A stretch of 64,000 nt of DNA, taken from contig NZ_CANMQT010000005.1 in the NCBI RefSeq assembly GCF_947500065.1, forward strand, positions 186,001 through 250,000, written 5' to 3'. Within the stretch, counting starts at the first letter, position 1, and the number at the start of each line of letters is the position of its first letter. A model generated the notes under the pieces. It saw nothing but the letters and a program-made list of their open reading frames with translations, was not told the DNA's origin and did no database searches. This document shows, in pieces, positions 54,835 through 64,000 of this stretch. Position numbers and translations under genes: made by a program. The DNA is from an uncultured Aquimarina sp. (lineage in GTDB: Bacteria > Bacteroidota > Bacteroidia > Flavobacteriales > Flavobacteriaceae).

Positions 54835-55335
54835 TTAAGCGAATTCACAAATCACACCGCCCATTAATGCAAGACATACGATCCAATATCCAACATTGAT
54901 AGCTATATATTTAAAGCCTTTTCTTTCGAACATTGCATTGGTTCCCATAACAGGAAGCACTGCAAATATCCCCAACATAGCTCCGTGTAAAGCACCATGC
55001 TTGAAAGTTCTGAAATTATCACCATACTTAGCCATAAAATCCTGAGCGTACTGGTACGTCTCAGTGCCTTCTTTCATTAAATCTGGATCTCCCATTAAGG
55101 TTGAGAAAAATCCAAACTGATGAATTACAAATGTATTAAGAATGATAGCCAGGAGAAAACTAAGTACATAGCTAAGAATAAAAATCAAAGCCATGTTTCC
55201 ACCTTTTAAGTCCTCTTCGGTGAAACCGCAAACTTTCATCCATGCTTTCTGGAAAGCTATAGGGCTATACCAGATAAATCCTAAAACCATTGGGATCAAT
55301 GCTGCGGCTGCAGCGATCAAAAAATTAAATTCCAT
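54835..55335 (-). CDS. DUF1761-family membrane protein
   Basis: A 166-residue protein with four hydrophobic segments (about 4-22, 48-68, 115-132 and 144-162). The IPMVLGFIWYSPIAFQKAWM start, EDLKG turn and HGALHGAMLG motif are typical of DUF1761. Function unknown. A possible -7 element (TATATTTG on the minus strand, 55362-55369) lies 27 bases upstream, between it and the LysE-type gene. Confidence 0.87.
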   Translation of the reverse strand: MEFNFLIAAAAALIPMVLGFIWYSPIAFQKAWMKVCGFTEEDLKGGNMALIFILSYVLSFLLAIILNTFVIHQFGFFSTLMGDPDLMKEGTETYQYAQDFMAKYGDNFRTFKHGALHGAMLGIFAVLPVMGTNAMFERKGFKYIAINVGYWIVCLALMGGVICEFA

Positions 55336-55361
55336 ATTAGTTAGTATTTAAAGTTGTTTCT

Positions 55362-55369
55362 CAAATATA
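55362..55369 (-). promoter_or_regulatory. -7 element of the DUF1761 gene
   Basis: The minus strand reads TATATTTG, an exact consensus match, just upstream of the ATG at 55335. Confidence 0.5.
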
Positions 55370-55392
55370 ACGAAAATCAATTTCATATAATG

Positions 55393-55992
55393 TTACCAAA
55401 CTAAATAGGCCAAACGAAAAGAGAATACTAACAGCACTACTCCTGTAATTTTAAAGAAGATACTTAATCTATACTCAGAGATAAATCTCTTAAGTTTTTC
55501 TGAGAGAAATACTTTTAGCAAGTCCGTGGTTAAAATACCGATTAAAACCGCTGTTAAGAATACTAAAACTGATGTAGTATCATTGTACTTTTGCTGTCCA
55601 TATTTAAACACTCCTATCCAAACTATAAATACGAAAGGGTTAAAAAAATTGACACTAAACCCCTTTATAAAAAAAGTACTCCATTTTTTGGAAACCATGG
55701 ATAAATCCTTAGTAATTATTGCTTTTTTAAGCAGATAACTAATCCCTAATACAAGAAGGATACAACTCCCTATGATACCAATCCAGAATTGATTTTGTGT
55801 AGCTGTCATAAAAGAAGAAAGTCCATAATAACATAATGCTACACAGATAACATCACTCAATATGATCCCAAAAGCCACAGATACGCCTGCTTTAATTCCA
55901 TACTGAAAACTACTATTAAGTAATAAAAAAAATACCGGACCAACAAAAATGATCATCGCTAATCCAATAACAAAGCCTTCGACAAATGACAT
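55393..55992 (-). CDS. LysE/RhtB-family amino acid exporter
   Basis: A 199-residue inner-membrane protein with six hydrophobic segments. The first contains the family pattern FVIGLAMIIFVGPVFFLLLN, the second FGIILSDVICVALCYYG, and NFFNPFVFIVWIGVF (about 114-128) fits the TM4 region. Members export amino acids or related solutes by proton exchange. The usual GPG motif is GPV here, which also occurs in Bacteroidota members. Substrate unknown. Confidence 0.88.
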   Translation of the reverse strand: MSFVEGFVIGLAMIIFVGPVFFLLLNSSFQYGIKAGVSVAFGIILSDVICVALCYYGLSSFMTATQNQFWIGIIGSCILLVLGISYLLKKAIITKDLSMVSKKWSTFFIKGFSVNFFNPFVFIVWIGVFKYGQQKYNDTTSVLVFLTAVLIGILTTDLLKVFLSEKLKRFISEYRLSIFFKITGVVLLVFSFRLAYLVW

Positions 55993-56071
55993 CTATTATA
56001 ACTAACAATTATTATATATGTAAATATAGATATAATCATTATTGATATTATAACTTCCTTTTAATAATACA

Positions 56072-56099
56072 AAACCACCTCGACATCTCGAAGTGGTTT
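56072..56099 (-). terminator. Hairpin terminator after the T9SS protein gene
   Basis: AAACCAC and GTGGTTT enclose CTCGACATCTCGAA, and the minus strand continues with TGTATT. It lies about 85 bases after the stop codon at 56184, within a 191-base gap. Confidence 0.55.
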
Positions 56100-56183
56100 A
56101 CTTTTGCAACCTTAAGTAACTACGACCCCTTAATTTCGTAGATCTATTATGCAAAAAAAATGTGTAATGAATACTATTAACTA

Positions 56184-57044
56184 TTAGCGCTTCACTAATT
56201 TGATCTTTTTATTAATCTGATTAGAAGATATTTTTACAAAATATACTCCTACAGATAATTCTTTCACAGAAATAGCTTCATCGATAGCATCAGCAGCTAT
56301 TTCTTTTACCAGTCCACCATTAATATCAAATATCTTTACTTCATCTATTGATGATGTAGCACCTTGGATTGTAAAACTGCTAATTACCGGATTAGGAGAT
56401 ACGATAATATCATGTAATGTATCAGAAACCTCATCTATATTCAATAAAGGATCCATCAAATCATACATCACTAATCCAGATTCATTTCCTCCATAGAAAT
56501 CAGTATCTGTAATAGGTGTTCCATCGATATCTGCTCCAAAAAAGTTAGATAGATCAAAACTTCCTCCGGAATTAGCTGCTAAATCAACAATCACAGCATC
56601 CGTGTTTTCTGTTAAGGTAATATCTCCACTAGTTGGCATATTAGCTACAACAAAAGAAAACAAAGGAATCTGTTGCCCTGCAGTATGTGAAGCAATCGTC
56701 AATTGTGAAGAAGCTTCTCTACTAAACGTCCATAAATCTCTGGTACCATCCCCTGCTGTAAAACCATTCAAAACTGTGGCTGTAAAATTGGTGTTATCAT
56801 CCCAGTTAGAACCATTAATCTGAGTGAAACTTGTAAGGCTATTACCAGTAGAAATAGAAATCGTGATATTCACAGAACCTACTTCTACAGATCCATTGGA
56901 AAAATCAGGAACAATCACAAAAGTATATTCGTAATTCTCTCCAGTATTATTAAAATCTCGTACCAATCCATATTGATAGGTTTGTGCAGTCATCGTGACA
57001 ACTCCGAAAAGGAGAGTTATGATAAATGTTAGTTGTTTGTTCAT
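56184..57044 (-). CDS. T9SS type A sorting-domain protein, possible cohesin-like
   Basis: A 286-residue exported protein. The signal peptide (MNKQLTFIITLLFGVVTMTAQ) is followed by a beta-rich region of about 180 residues (VGSVNITISISTGNSL, AGQQIPLFSFVVANMPTSGD) that resembles a cohesin-type sandwich. A C-terminal type IX sorting domain follows (about 212-286: IIVSPNPVISSFTIQG, VKIFDINGGLV, LSVGVYFVKISS, KKIKLVKR). It should be secreted through the outer membrane and attached to the cell surface. It follows the giant leucine-rich-repeat gene by 30 bases, and that protein ends in dockerin-like motifs but has no sorting domain of its own. Confidence 0.85.
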   Translation of the reverse strand: MNKQLTFIITLLFGVVTMTAQTYQYGLVRDFNNTGENYEYTFVIVPDFSNGSVEVGSVNITISISTGNSLTSFTQINGSNWDDNTNFTATVLNGFTAGDGTRDLWTFSREASSQLTIASHTAGQQIPLFSFVVANMPTSGDITLTENTDAVIVDLAANSGGSFDLSNFFGADIDGTPITDTDFYGGNESGLVMYDLMDPLLNIDEVSDTLHDIIVSPNPVISSFTIQGATSSIDEVKIFDINGGLVKEIAADAIDEAISVKELSVGVYFVKISSNQINKKIKLVKR

Positions 57045-57074
57045 TTTTTAATCTTTTTAATGAGAAAAAGTTTA

Positions 57075-60000
57075 TTAATTATTTTGAGCAGCTAGGACCT
57101 TCATTTTTTCCAACATCATAGTATCCAAAGCAATACGCTTGGTACTCACCTCCTCTGGTAACTGCTCGGTAATAGTAAATCCATAGAACTGGATGAAGGA
57201 ATTTATCGGATGGTTTAGAATATTATCTCGTACAAGGTTTGCATCATTATTATTCCCAATGATCTGAGTACCTCCTGTAAGATTTACATCAGCATCATTA
57301 TATCCGGTTACATTGAAACCATAAAACTGAATCGCTTGATTAATCGGATCATTAAGAATGGTATCTCGGATGGTATTGGCATCATTAGAACTTCCGATCA
57401 GGTTGATCTTACCATCACCATTAGTATCTCCAGACCACATCGCTAATATATCAGATGGCATACCATAAGTTGTCTGAGCATTGCCTCCATAAGTAATCTG
57501 ATTAGTAGCATCCGTAAAATCAATAGTTGTCCTGGTTGGTGACAAACTTATCGCAGCAGCTGTCATTATTCCCAAATGATTACGATGCTTGATCACTACA
57601 TAATAATCTCCTGTAGGAACATCAAAAGTCAGCGGAGTTACTAAATCGTCAGCAACATCAACAATATCACCATCACGTTGTAATATCCCTGATTGTCCAG
57701 CAATAACTAAAGTTGGATCTGTAGCGTCTCTCAATTCTACCCAAATCCAATCTACTGTTGAGTTATTTCCGTTATCACTTATTCCAACCGTTTCATTTAT
57801 TGATGCTCCATCTGTATAAGGTGTATCAGAATCAATATATCCATTTGTTCTTAAATCGTCTCGCATTAGATTCTCCTCTCCTGCAATAGGATCTAGCATA
57901 GCTCCTTGTAAAAAGACATCAATATCAACGACTACATAATCACAACTCGTCTCGTTAAAACTTGCTGTGGCATCTTTTGTCCACGTACTATAATCATTTG
58001 CTAAATCATCTACCAGAATACAGCTTAAGCTAGAATTTCCTGAAGCGTTAAAACTTGTTATGTTGGTATTGTTACCATTTTTAATATTTAAACTTACTAA
58101 ATCATTATTCTGCACTTCTACTACTTTTAAGGCGGTATTTAGAGAAAGATCTAAACCTGCTAGGCCTGTATTAGTGCAATACAATTCTTCTAATAAAAGA
58201 TTGTTTGATACATCTAACGATGTTATAGCTGTATTATCAAGTTGTATACTCTCTAAATTTATATTCGCTGAAATCGTAAGATCTGCCAATGGTATATTTT
58301 CAAAATCAATTGTTTTTAGGTTTACGTTACTACTTAAGTCTACTGTAGTGAATGTATGATCTTTCATACTTAGACTTCTTAGCGCAGTAAAATCTTCGAT
58401 TCCTGTTAAATCTGCTATCACTATCCCCGAACTTCCGAGAATAGACAAGCCCGTTATACCTTCAATTCTTGCTGTAGGTATGTAATTATCTCCTGGATTA
58501 TCATCGAAGCTTACTAAAAACGATTCAAAGTTATCATCTGGCACATACGTATAACGGCAATAGGTGTTGCTAAAACTTGCTGTGGCATCTATGTCGTTCC
58601 AATTGGTTGTACTCCAAGCAGCATCGTCTACTAAAATACAAGACAAGCTCGGGGTGTTTAGAACTCTAAAGAAAATCACATCTGTATTCGTTCCATTTTT
58701 TAGATTTAGTGAAGAAAGATTAGGAAGATTATCTAACATAATAAACTCCAGATTGGTATGACTACTTAAGTCCAACTCTGTAATTAGAGTTCCGTATAAA
58801 CCTATATCACCAAGGCTTCCTGTAAGATGACTTATATCTAAATCTGTTATATTGTTATTAGATAATTGTAAACTAAACAACAGTGTATTGCCACTTAAAT
58901 CAATTGCATTTAAAGAGGTATCATAAAATGCTAAATATTCTAGATTTACTAAATGTGAAATGTCATAACCCGCTGATAAATCAATATCATAAAAATCTAG
59001 GCTTGTCAAATTCGTATTGTTTGTTAAATCCGGCGCTGTTAAAGCTGGCATATTATGAATACGAAGACTTGACAAAGCGTTATTATTAGATAAATCTAAA
59101 GAGGTTAAACTTGTATTATCAAGTTGTATACTTTCTAAATTTGTATTTGCTGAAATTGTAAGATCTGTCAATGGTGTATCTTTAAAATCAATTCCTATTA
59201 GGTTTATGTTACTACTAAGATCTGCTGTAGTAAATGTATGGTCTTCCATTTCTAACCTTTCTAAAGCAACAAAATCTTCGATTCCTGTTACATCTGCAAT
59301 TGGTGCTGAACCTGCGTAAATAGTCAAGTTCGTCACAACTTCAATATTAACCGTAGGCACGTAATTGTCTCCTGGAATATCATCGTAGGTTCCTAATGAC
59401 AATTCAAAATTATCATCTGGCACATACGTATAACGACAAAAAGTATCTGAGAAAGTTGCTGTACCATCTATACCTGTCCAATTAGCTGTACTATACGCTG
59501 CATCATCAACTAGAACACACGATAATTCTGAATTATTTAAGGCATTGAACACAGTAACATTGATATTATTTCCGTTTTTGGAATTTAAAGTGGTTAACGC
59601 ATTATTAGACACATCAATGTATGTTAATGCTGCATTGGAACTTAAATCTAAGCCTTCGATATTATTGTTTTGGCACAATACGCTTTCAAGATTTACATTA
59701 GCACTAAGATCTAAAGCTGTTAGATTATTATCAAAAATGGTTAAGATTTGTAAAGCTGTATTATTACTAAAATCAACCGTCGTAAATCCACAATTGGATG
59801 CAAATACTTCTTCTAAGGCGGTATTATTTGTTACATTAATAGTTGTAAGATTTGCGTTATCTGCGACGTCTAGTATTTTTAGATTTAGATTAGCGCTGAA
59901 ATCTAATGAGGTAAGTAAGTTATTACCAACATAGAGGTTCTCAACTGCTACAAAACCTTCGATACCAGTTAAATCGCTAATTGATTTACCATTAACACTT

Positions 60001-63000
60001 ATCGAAGTGATAGTTTCTATAAGTGCTGTTGGCACTTGTCCATCACCATTTATATCGTCATATCCTAAAGCTTCTAAAGCTATTTCAAAATTAGCATCTG
60101 GGATGGTGGTATAACGACAATAGATGTCTGAGAAATTTGTAGTAATATCTTTAGTCCACGTACTGTAATCATTAGCTAAATCATCAACCAAAATACAGCT
60201 TAAGTTAGGGTTTCCTGAAGCATTAAAATTTGTGATGTCCGCATTGTTACCGTTTTTAACATTTAAGCTTACTAATTCACTATTTTGTACTTGTACTAGT
60301 TTTAAGGCAGTGTTATTAGAAAGATCTAAGCTTGTTAGGCTAGTATTATTATAACAGTATAATTGTTCTAATAAAAGATTCTGCGATAAGTCTATAGAAA
60401 CAATATCTGTATCAAAGCATATTAATCTTTTTAATAAGGTATTATTAGTAAGGTCTAAAGATGTTATATTAGTGCTTCTACAGTTAAGTTCTGCTAATTG
60501 TGTATTGTTTGCTAGGTTTAGAGTTGTTATAGGGTTTGCTGTACATTGCAGTCCTATTAAGTTTACATTGTTACTAACATCTAAAGCGGCTATATTGTTA
60601 AGATTACAATTAAAAACTTCTAATGCAGTAAAGTCTGCTATTCCTGTTACATCTGAAATACTTTTACTTCTTACATCTAAACTCGTTACGACTTCAATTA
60701 ATGCAGTAGGCACTTGCCCATCTCCAGAAATATCGTCATAACCTAAAGCTTCTAGTTCAGCTTCAAAGTTGGCATCGGGAATTTGTGTATAACGACAATA
60801 AGTATCTGAGAAACTTGTAGTAATATCTATATTAGTCCAGCTTGTTGTACTCCAGGCAGCAGCATCTACTAAGATGCAGCTTAAATCTGGATTATTGTTG
60901 ACTCTAAATGTAGTTATATTTGTATTGTTTCCGTTTTTGACATTTAGATAGGTTAATTCACAATCGACACATTCTAAATCTTCTAATAGTGCATGATTAC
61001 TTAAATCTAGATTGGCAATGGTATTATAAGATAAATACACGGCCCATAATTGAAGGTTATTTGATACATCTATTCCCACTAATGAATTATTCAAGACATC
61101 TAATGTTTCTAATACTGTATTTGCGCTAAGATCTAATGTAGTTAGAAAATTAGTATCAATATCTAAATCTTCTAAATCCGTATTTTGTGATACATCAATG
61201 GTTGTTAAGTTATTCTCGAAAGCAAATATTTGTTTTAAAGCCACATTGTTTGAGACATCTATAGACGCAATGGTATTTCTTGAAAAATTAAGACTTTCTA
61301 ATGCTGTGTTGGAGCTTACATTTAAAGATGTTAATGAGTTTGACGAACAGTTTAAGTTTGTAAGTGCTACAAAGTCTTCTATTCCCGTTAAGTCTGCAAT
61401 TGACAGATTGGGAACATTCAAATTTGTCACTACTTCTATAAATCTAGTTGGCACTCTTCCATCGTTTGCTGCACTATCGTCGTAACCTAACACTCTTAAT
61501 GCTGCTTCAAAATTAGCATCTGGTATTAATGTATAATCACAATCTGTATCACTAAAGTTTACATTTCCGTCTATACCTAACCAAGTGGTTGTGGAATATG
61601 CAGCATCATCTACTAAAACACATGCTAAATCTGCATTTCCTGTTAATTGGAAGTTGGTACCTCCAGTAATATTTGTATTCGTACCATTTTTAAGGTTTAA
61701 TGACGTTAAACTATTACTGCTTGCTCTAAATGAATTTAGCGCTGGATTATTGGTTAAATCCAGTGTAACAAAGTCATTACCGCTTCCCCAAAAAGAGGTC
61801 AACGCTATATTATTACTCAAGTCTATTGCAGTTAAATCATTACCTGAAAGCCATAATACCTTTAAATCTGGGTTATTTGTAATGTCTAAACTAGTTAATG
61901 AACAATTTTCTGCTTTGAAGCCTACCAATAGGGTATTTGCTGAAAGGTCTATTGTTGTAAGATTATTACTTCTTACTATTAATTGTCTCAACTCAGTAAT
62001 ATTTGTAACATCTATCGTAGTTAAGGAATTGTAACCTACATCTAAGGTTTTTATCGCACGAAAATCTTCAATACCTGTTAAATCCGAAATACTTTTATTC
62101 TCTACGTCTAAGGTTTCTAGTCCTTCAATAAGTTGTGTTGGCACTTGTCCGTCTCCAGAAATATCATCGTATCCTAAAGCTTCTAATTCTGCTTCAAAAT
62201 TAGCATCTGATATAGCTGTGTAACGACAGTAAGTCCCTTCGTTAAAGGTTACACCAGTATCTACATTGTTTGCCCAAATAGTATTACCAGCACTGTAAGC
62301 TGCATCGTCTACAAGGATACAAGACAAATTAGGATTACTAGAGGCGTTAAACTCGCTAATAAGTGTGTTGTTTCCGTTTTGAATATTCAAGTTATATAAA
62401 TTGGTTTCGGAACAGTTTAAAACGCGTAGATTGGTAAGTGTACTTACATCTAAATTTTCTATCGGAGTTTGGTTGATTCGTAATTGTAGTATCGCTGTAT
62501 TATTAGTTAAGTCTATACTTTCAAGTCCTGTATCGTGTACTTGTAATTCAGTCAATAGTGGATTGCTTGAAACATCTAAAGAAGTAATACTTGTAGAACT
62601 TGCAATTAATCGATTTAGCAACGGGTTATTACTTACGTCTAAACTAGTTAGATTCGAGTTTGAAAAAATATTTAATTCTTCTAAAGCTGAATTATTAGTT
62701 AAATCTAGATTTGTAATATTAGTTGTATTTGCTCCTAATTTTTTTAAAGCTGTGTTATTTGAAACATCCAGACTTGTTAAGTTATTTAGACTAACATATA
62801 GTTCTTCTAATAATAAGTTGTTTGATACATCTATGCTTGTTAGGTTATTAAATTCACAACTTAATTTTTTTAATGCTGTAAAATCTTGTATTCCTGTTAA
62901 GTCAGAAATGGATTGTAATGTTACATTCAGGTTAGCTACATTTTCAATAGCTGCTGTTGGTACTAATCCATCATTAGATATATCGTCGTAACTCGATAAT

Positions 63001-64000
63001 GCCGCTTCGAAATTGGCATCTGGTATCGCAGTATAACGACAATAGGTATCATTAAAACTTGTTGCAGCGTCTTTAGTCCATGTACTATAATCATTAGCTA
63101 AATCATCTACCAAAATACAGCTTAAATTAGGGTTGCTAGAAGCATCAAAATCAGTAATAGCTGTATTATTCCCATTCTTTACATTTAAATACGATAAGCT
63201 GTTCTGAGAACAATTTAGATTTGTTAATGCTGTTTGTAACGAAACATCTAGCGCTGTAATTTGTGTGTTTTGTACCCTTAGTTCTTCAATCAAAGGGTTT
63301 TGACTAAAATCTACATTAGCGATAGGAGTCTGATGCAAATAAACTAATCTTAACAACGGATTGTTTGAAAAATCTATAGTAGTAATACCTGTATTATTAG
63401 CTTTAAATGCCTGTAGGTTAGTATTAGAATCAATATCTAAACTGGTTAATGTCGCCATATTATACACATCTAAGTGTACTAATTGTGTATTATTTGAAAC
63501 ATCTAATATTGCTATGTTATTGGTATCACATCGCAAAGTTGATAAATTAACATTATTAGAAACATCAAGGGTTGTTAAGTTATTATCTGATATTCTTAAG
63601 GATACTAACTCCGTATTATTGAGAACGTTTACAGTTGCAAGTGAATTCTCCTTCAACATCAAACTTTCTAGATTTAAATTATTAGAAAGATCTATTGTTG
63701 TTAAAGCATTATTAAAACAAGATAATGACGTTAATGCTTTAAAATCTTCTATTCCTGTTATATCTAAAATTCCTTCACTATCTACATTAAGGTCTGTAAC
63801 AACTTCTATTAAAACAGTTGGTACTTGACCATCTGCTGAAATATCATCATAACCTAATGTTTCTAAAGCAGCTTCGAAATTAGCATCTGGAATAGCCGTA
63901 TAACGACAATAGGTATCGCTAAAACTTGTGGTAGCATCTTTAATCCAGAAAGTATAATCTTTATTTAAATCATCTACCAAAACACAGCTTAGATTCGCAT
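57075..64000 (-). CDS. Giant leucine-rich-repeat protein with dockerin-like C-terminus, 5' end outside window
   Basis: The minus-strand frame stays open to the right edge, so the N-terminus is missing; over 2300 residues are visible. The sequence consists of super-repeats of about 227-293 residues. Each starts with CRYTxIPDANFEAAL, then DDISGDGQVPT, ISDLTGIEDFTAL, about ten internalin-like units of the type LxxLDVSNNTxL, and a closing NPNLSCILVDD. Eight starts are visible, at about 58550, 59430, 60110, 60790, 61530, 62220, 63030 and 63900. The C-terminus adds a beta domain, then two calcium-loop-like repeats (GDTNGDGKINLIG and related DADVNLTGG, each followed by NDANxxRDxILNxPIN) resembling a dockerin. 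It has no type IX sorting domain. Probably a surface adhesion or binding protein. Confidence 0.85.
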   Translation of the reverse strand, partial: ANLSCVLVDDLNKDYTFWIKDATTSFSDTYCRYTAIPDANFEAALETLGYDDISADGQVPTVLIEVVTDLNVDSEGILDITGIEDFKALTSLSCFNNALTTIDLSNNLNLESLMLKENSLATVNVLNNTELVSLRISDNNLTTLDVSNNVNLSTLRCDTNNIAILDVSNNTQLVHLDVYNMATLTSLDIDSNTNLQAFKANNTGITTIDFSNNPLLRLVYLHQTPIANVDFSQNPLIEELRVQNTQITALDVSLQTALTNLNCSQNSLSYLNVKNGNNTAITDFDASSNPNLSCILVDDLANDYSTWTKDAATSFNDTYCRYTAIPDANFEAALSSYDDISNDGLVPTAAIENVANLNVTLQSISDLTGIQDFTALKKLSCEFNNLTSIDVSNNLLLEELYVSLNNLTSLDVSNNTALKKLGANTTNITNLDLTNNSALEELNIFSNSNLTSLDVSNNPLLNRLIASSTSITSLDVSSNPLLTELQVHDTGLESIDLTNNTAILQLRINQTPIENLDVSTLTNLRVLNCSETNLYNLNIQNGNNTLISEFNASSNPNLSCILVDDAAYSAGNTIWANNVDTGVTFNEGTYCRYTAISDANFEAELEALGYDDISGDGQVPTQLIEGLETLDVENKSISDLTGIEDFRAIKTLDVGYNSLTTIDVTNITELRQLIVRSNNLTTIDLSANTLLVGFKAENCSLTSLDITNNPDLKVLWLSGNDLTAIDLSNNIALTSFWGSGNDFVTLDLTNNPALNSFRASSNSLTSLNLKNGTNTNITGGTNFQLTGNADLACVLVDDAAYSTTTWLGIDGNVNFSDTDCDYTLIPDANFEAALRVLGYDDSAANDGRVPTRFIEVVTNLNVPNLSIADLTGIEDFVALTNLNCSSNSLTSLNVSSNTALESLNFSRNTIASIDVSNNVALKQIFAFENNLTTIDVSQNTDLEDLDIDTNFLTTLDLSANTVLETLDVLNNSLVGIDVSNNLQLWAVYLSYNTIANLDLSNHALLEDLECVDCELTYLNVKNGNNTNITTFRVNNNPDLSCILVDAAAWSTTSWTNIDITTSFSDTYCRYTQIPDANFEAELEALGYDDISGDGQVPTALIEVVTSLDVRSKSISDVTGIADFTALEVFNCNLNNIAALDVSNNVNLIGLQCTANPITTLNLANNTQLAELNCRSTNITSLDLTNNTLLKRLICFDTDIVSIDLSQNLLLEQLYCYNNTSLTSLDLSNNTALKLVQVQNSELVSLNVKNGNNADITNFNASGNPNLSCILVDDLANDYSTWTKDITTNFSDIYCRYTTIPDANFEIALEALGYDDINGDGQVPTALIETITSISVNGKSISDLTGIEGFVAVENLYVGNNLLTSLDFSANLNLKILDVADNANLTTINVTNNTALEEVFASNCGFTTVDFSNNTALQILTIFDNNLTALDLSANVNLESVLCQNNNIEGLDLSSNAALTYIDVSNNALTTLNSKNGNNINVTVFNALNNSELSCVLVDDAAYSTANWTGIDGTATFSDTFCRYTYVPDDNFELSLGTYDDIPGDNYVPTVNIEVVTNLTIYAGSAPIADVTGIEDFVALERLEMEDHTFTTADLSSNINLIGIDFKDTPLTDLTISANTNLESIQLDNTSLTSLDLSNNNALSSLRIHNMPALTAPDLTNNTNLTSLDFYDIDLSAGYDISHLVNLEYLAFYDTSLNAIDLSGNTLLFSLQLSNNNITDLDISHLTGSLGDIGLYGTLITELDLSSHTNLEFIMLDNLPNLSSLNLKNGTNTDVIFFRVLNTPSLSCILVDDAAWSTTNWNDIDATASFSNTYCRYTYVPDDNFESFLVSFDDNPGDNYIPTARIEGITGLSILGSSGIVIADLTGIEDFTALRSLSMKDHTFTTVDLSSNVNLKTIDFENIPLADLTISANINLESIQLDNTAITSLDVSNNLLLEELYCTNTGLAGLDLSLNTALKVVEVQNNDLVSLNIKNGNNTNITSFNASGNSSLSCILVDDLANDYSTWTKDATASFNETSCDYVVVDIDVFLQGAMLDPIAGEENLMRDDLRTNGYIDSDTPYTDGASINETVGISDNGNNSTVDWIWVELRDATDPTLVIAGQSGILQRDGDIVDVADDLVTPLTFDVPTGDYYVVIKHRNHLGIMTAAAISLSPTRTTIDFTDATNQITYGGNAQTTYGMPSDILAMWSGDTNGDGKINLIGSSNDANTIRDTILNDPINQAIQFYGFNVTGYNDADVNLTGGTQIIGNNNDANLVRDNILNHPINSFIQFYGFTITEQLPEEVSTKRIALDTMMLEKMKVLAAQNN

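Noticed and set aside
58060-63828. Many plus-strand open frames opposite the giant LRR gene
   Set aside because: They are shadows created by the repeated codon pattern of the LRR frame and match no protein type.
57075-64000. CRISPR-like or tandem-repeat array
   Set aside because: The repetition is protein-coding LRR structure with long divergent units, not short identical repeats with spacers.

Overview
The window looks like chromosome of a marine Flavobacteriaceae member (Bacteroidota; Aquimarina or a close relative is my guess from memory, not a search). It is AT-rich. Genes lack obvious Shine-Dalgarno sites, and several have a TAnnTTTG -7 element, as is usual in Bacteroidota. The protein content also fits: a TonB-dependent receptor with a carboxypeptidase-like N-terminal domain, a type IX secretion C-terminal signal, a PorT-like barrel, DUF4159/MoxR/DUF58/BatA genes, many lipoproteins and a GH16 glucanase. 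No tRNA, rRNA, CRISPR array or recognisable IS transposase was seen.

Layout. 1-4809: tail of an ABC exporter, a secreted isoaspartyl methyltransferase, an APC permease, and an Lrp regulator divergent from a small-membrane-protein/GNAT pair with a palindromic operator between them. 4951-16006 (minus strand): lipoprotein, GH16 enzyme, DUF4345 gene with a WYL regulator, AsmA-like protein, unknown exported protein, and a very large Asp-box/beta-propeller protein. 16382-20775: a secreted-protein operon (CarboxypepD-like, trypsin-like protease, serine beta-lactamase family protein, and an alpha/beta hydrolase broken by one stop codon). 21011-22770: outer-membrane barrel and a membrane-bound AraC regulator; part of this region is duplicated in front of the broken hydrolase.

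22900-31139 is the accessory region. A small GIY-YIG nuclease gene lies inside a unit of a dispersed inverted-repeat family. Next come minus-strand genes arranged like integron gene cassettes. In four of them (lipoprotein, unknown 150-aa protein, Lamassu-like SMC/Cap4 pair, caspase-like protein) a short core upstream of the gene is the exact complement of a core downstream, with a different core per cassette. Imperfect attC-like hairpins separate neighbours, and no integrase is in the window. A second family of about 115-157 bp MITE-like repeats is scattered here and further left.

31140-42147: a stress/aerotolerance-type operon (DUF4159, MoxR, DUF58, BatA, two large membrane proteins) behind a TldD/TldE protease pair. 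42633-45666: AraC-type regulator with two HTH regions, uracil-DNA glycosylase, DinB protein, small helical protein. 45742-52311: a sensing cluster of two tandem receiver pairs, a TonB-dependent receptor and a translationally coupled YfiR-type histidine kinase. 52579-55992: acyltransferase, YdjM-like hydrolase, DUF1761 and LysE-type exporter. 56184-64000: a T9SS cargo protein downstream of a giant leucine-rich-repeat protein (at least eight super-repeats, dockerin-like C-terminus) that runs off the right edge.
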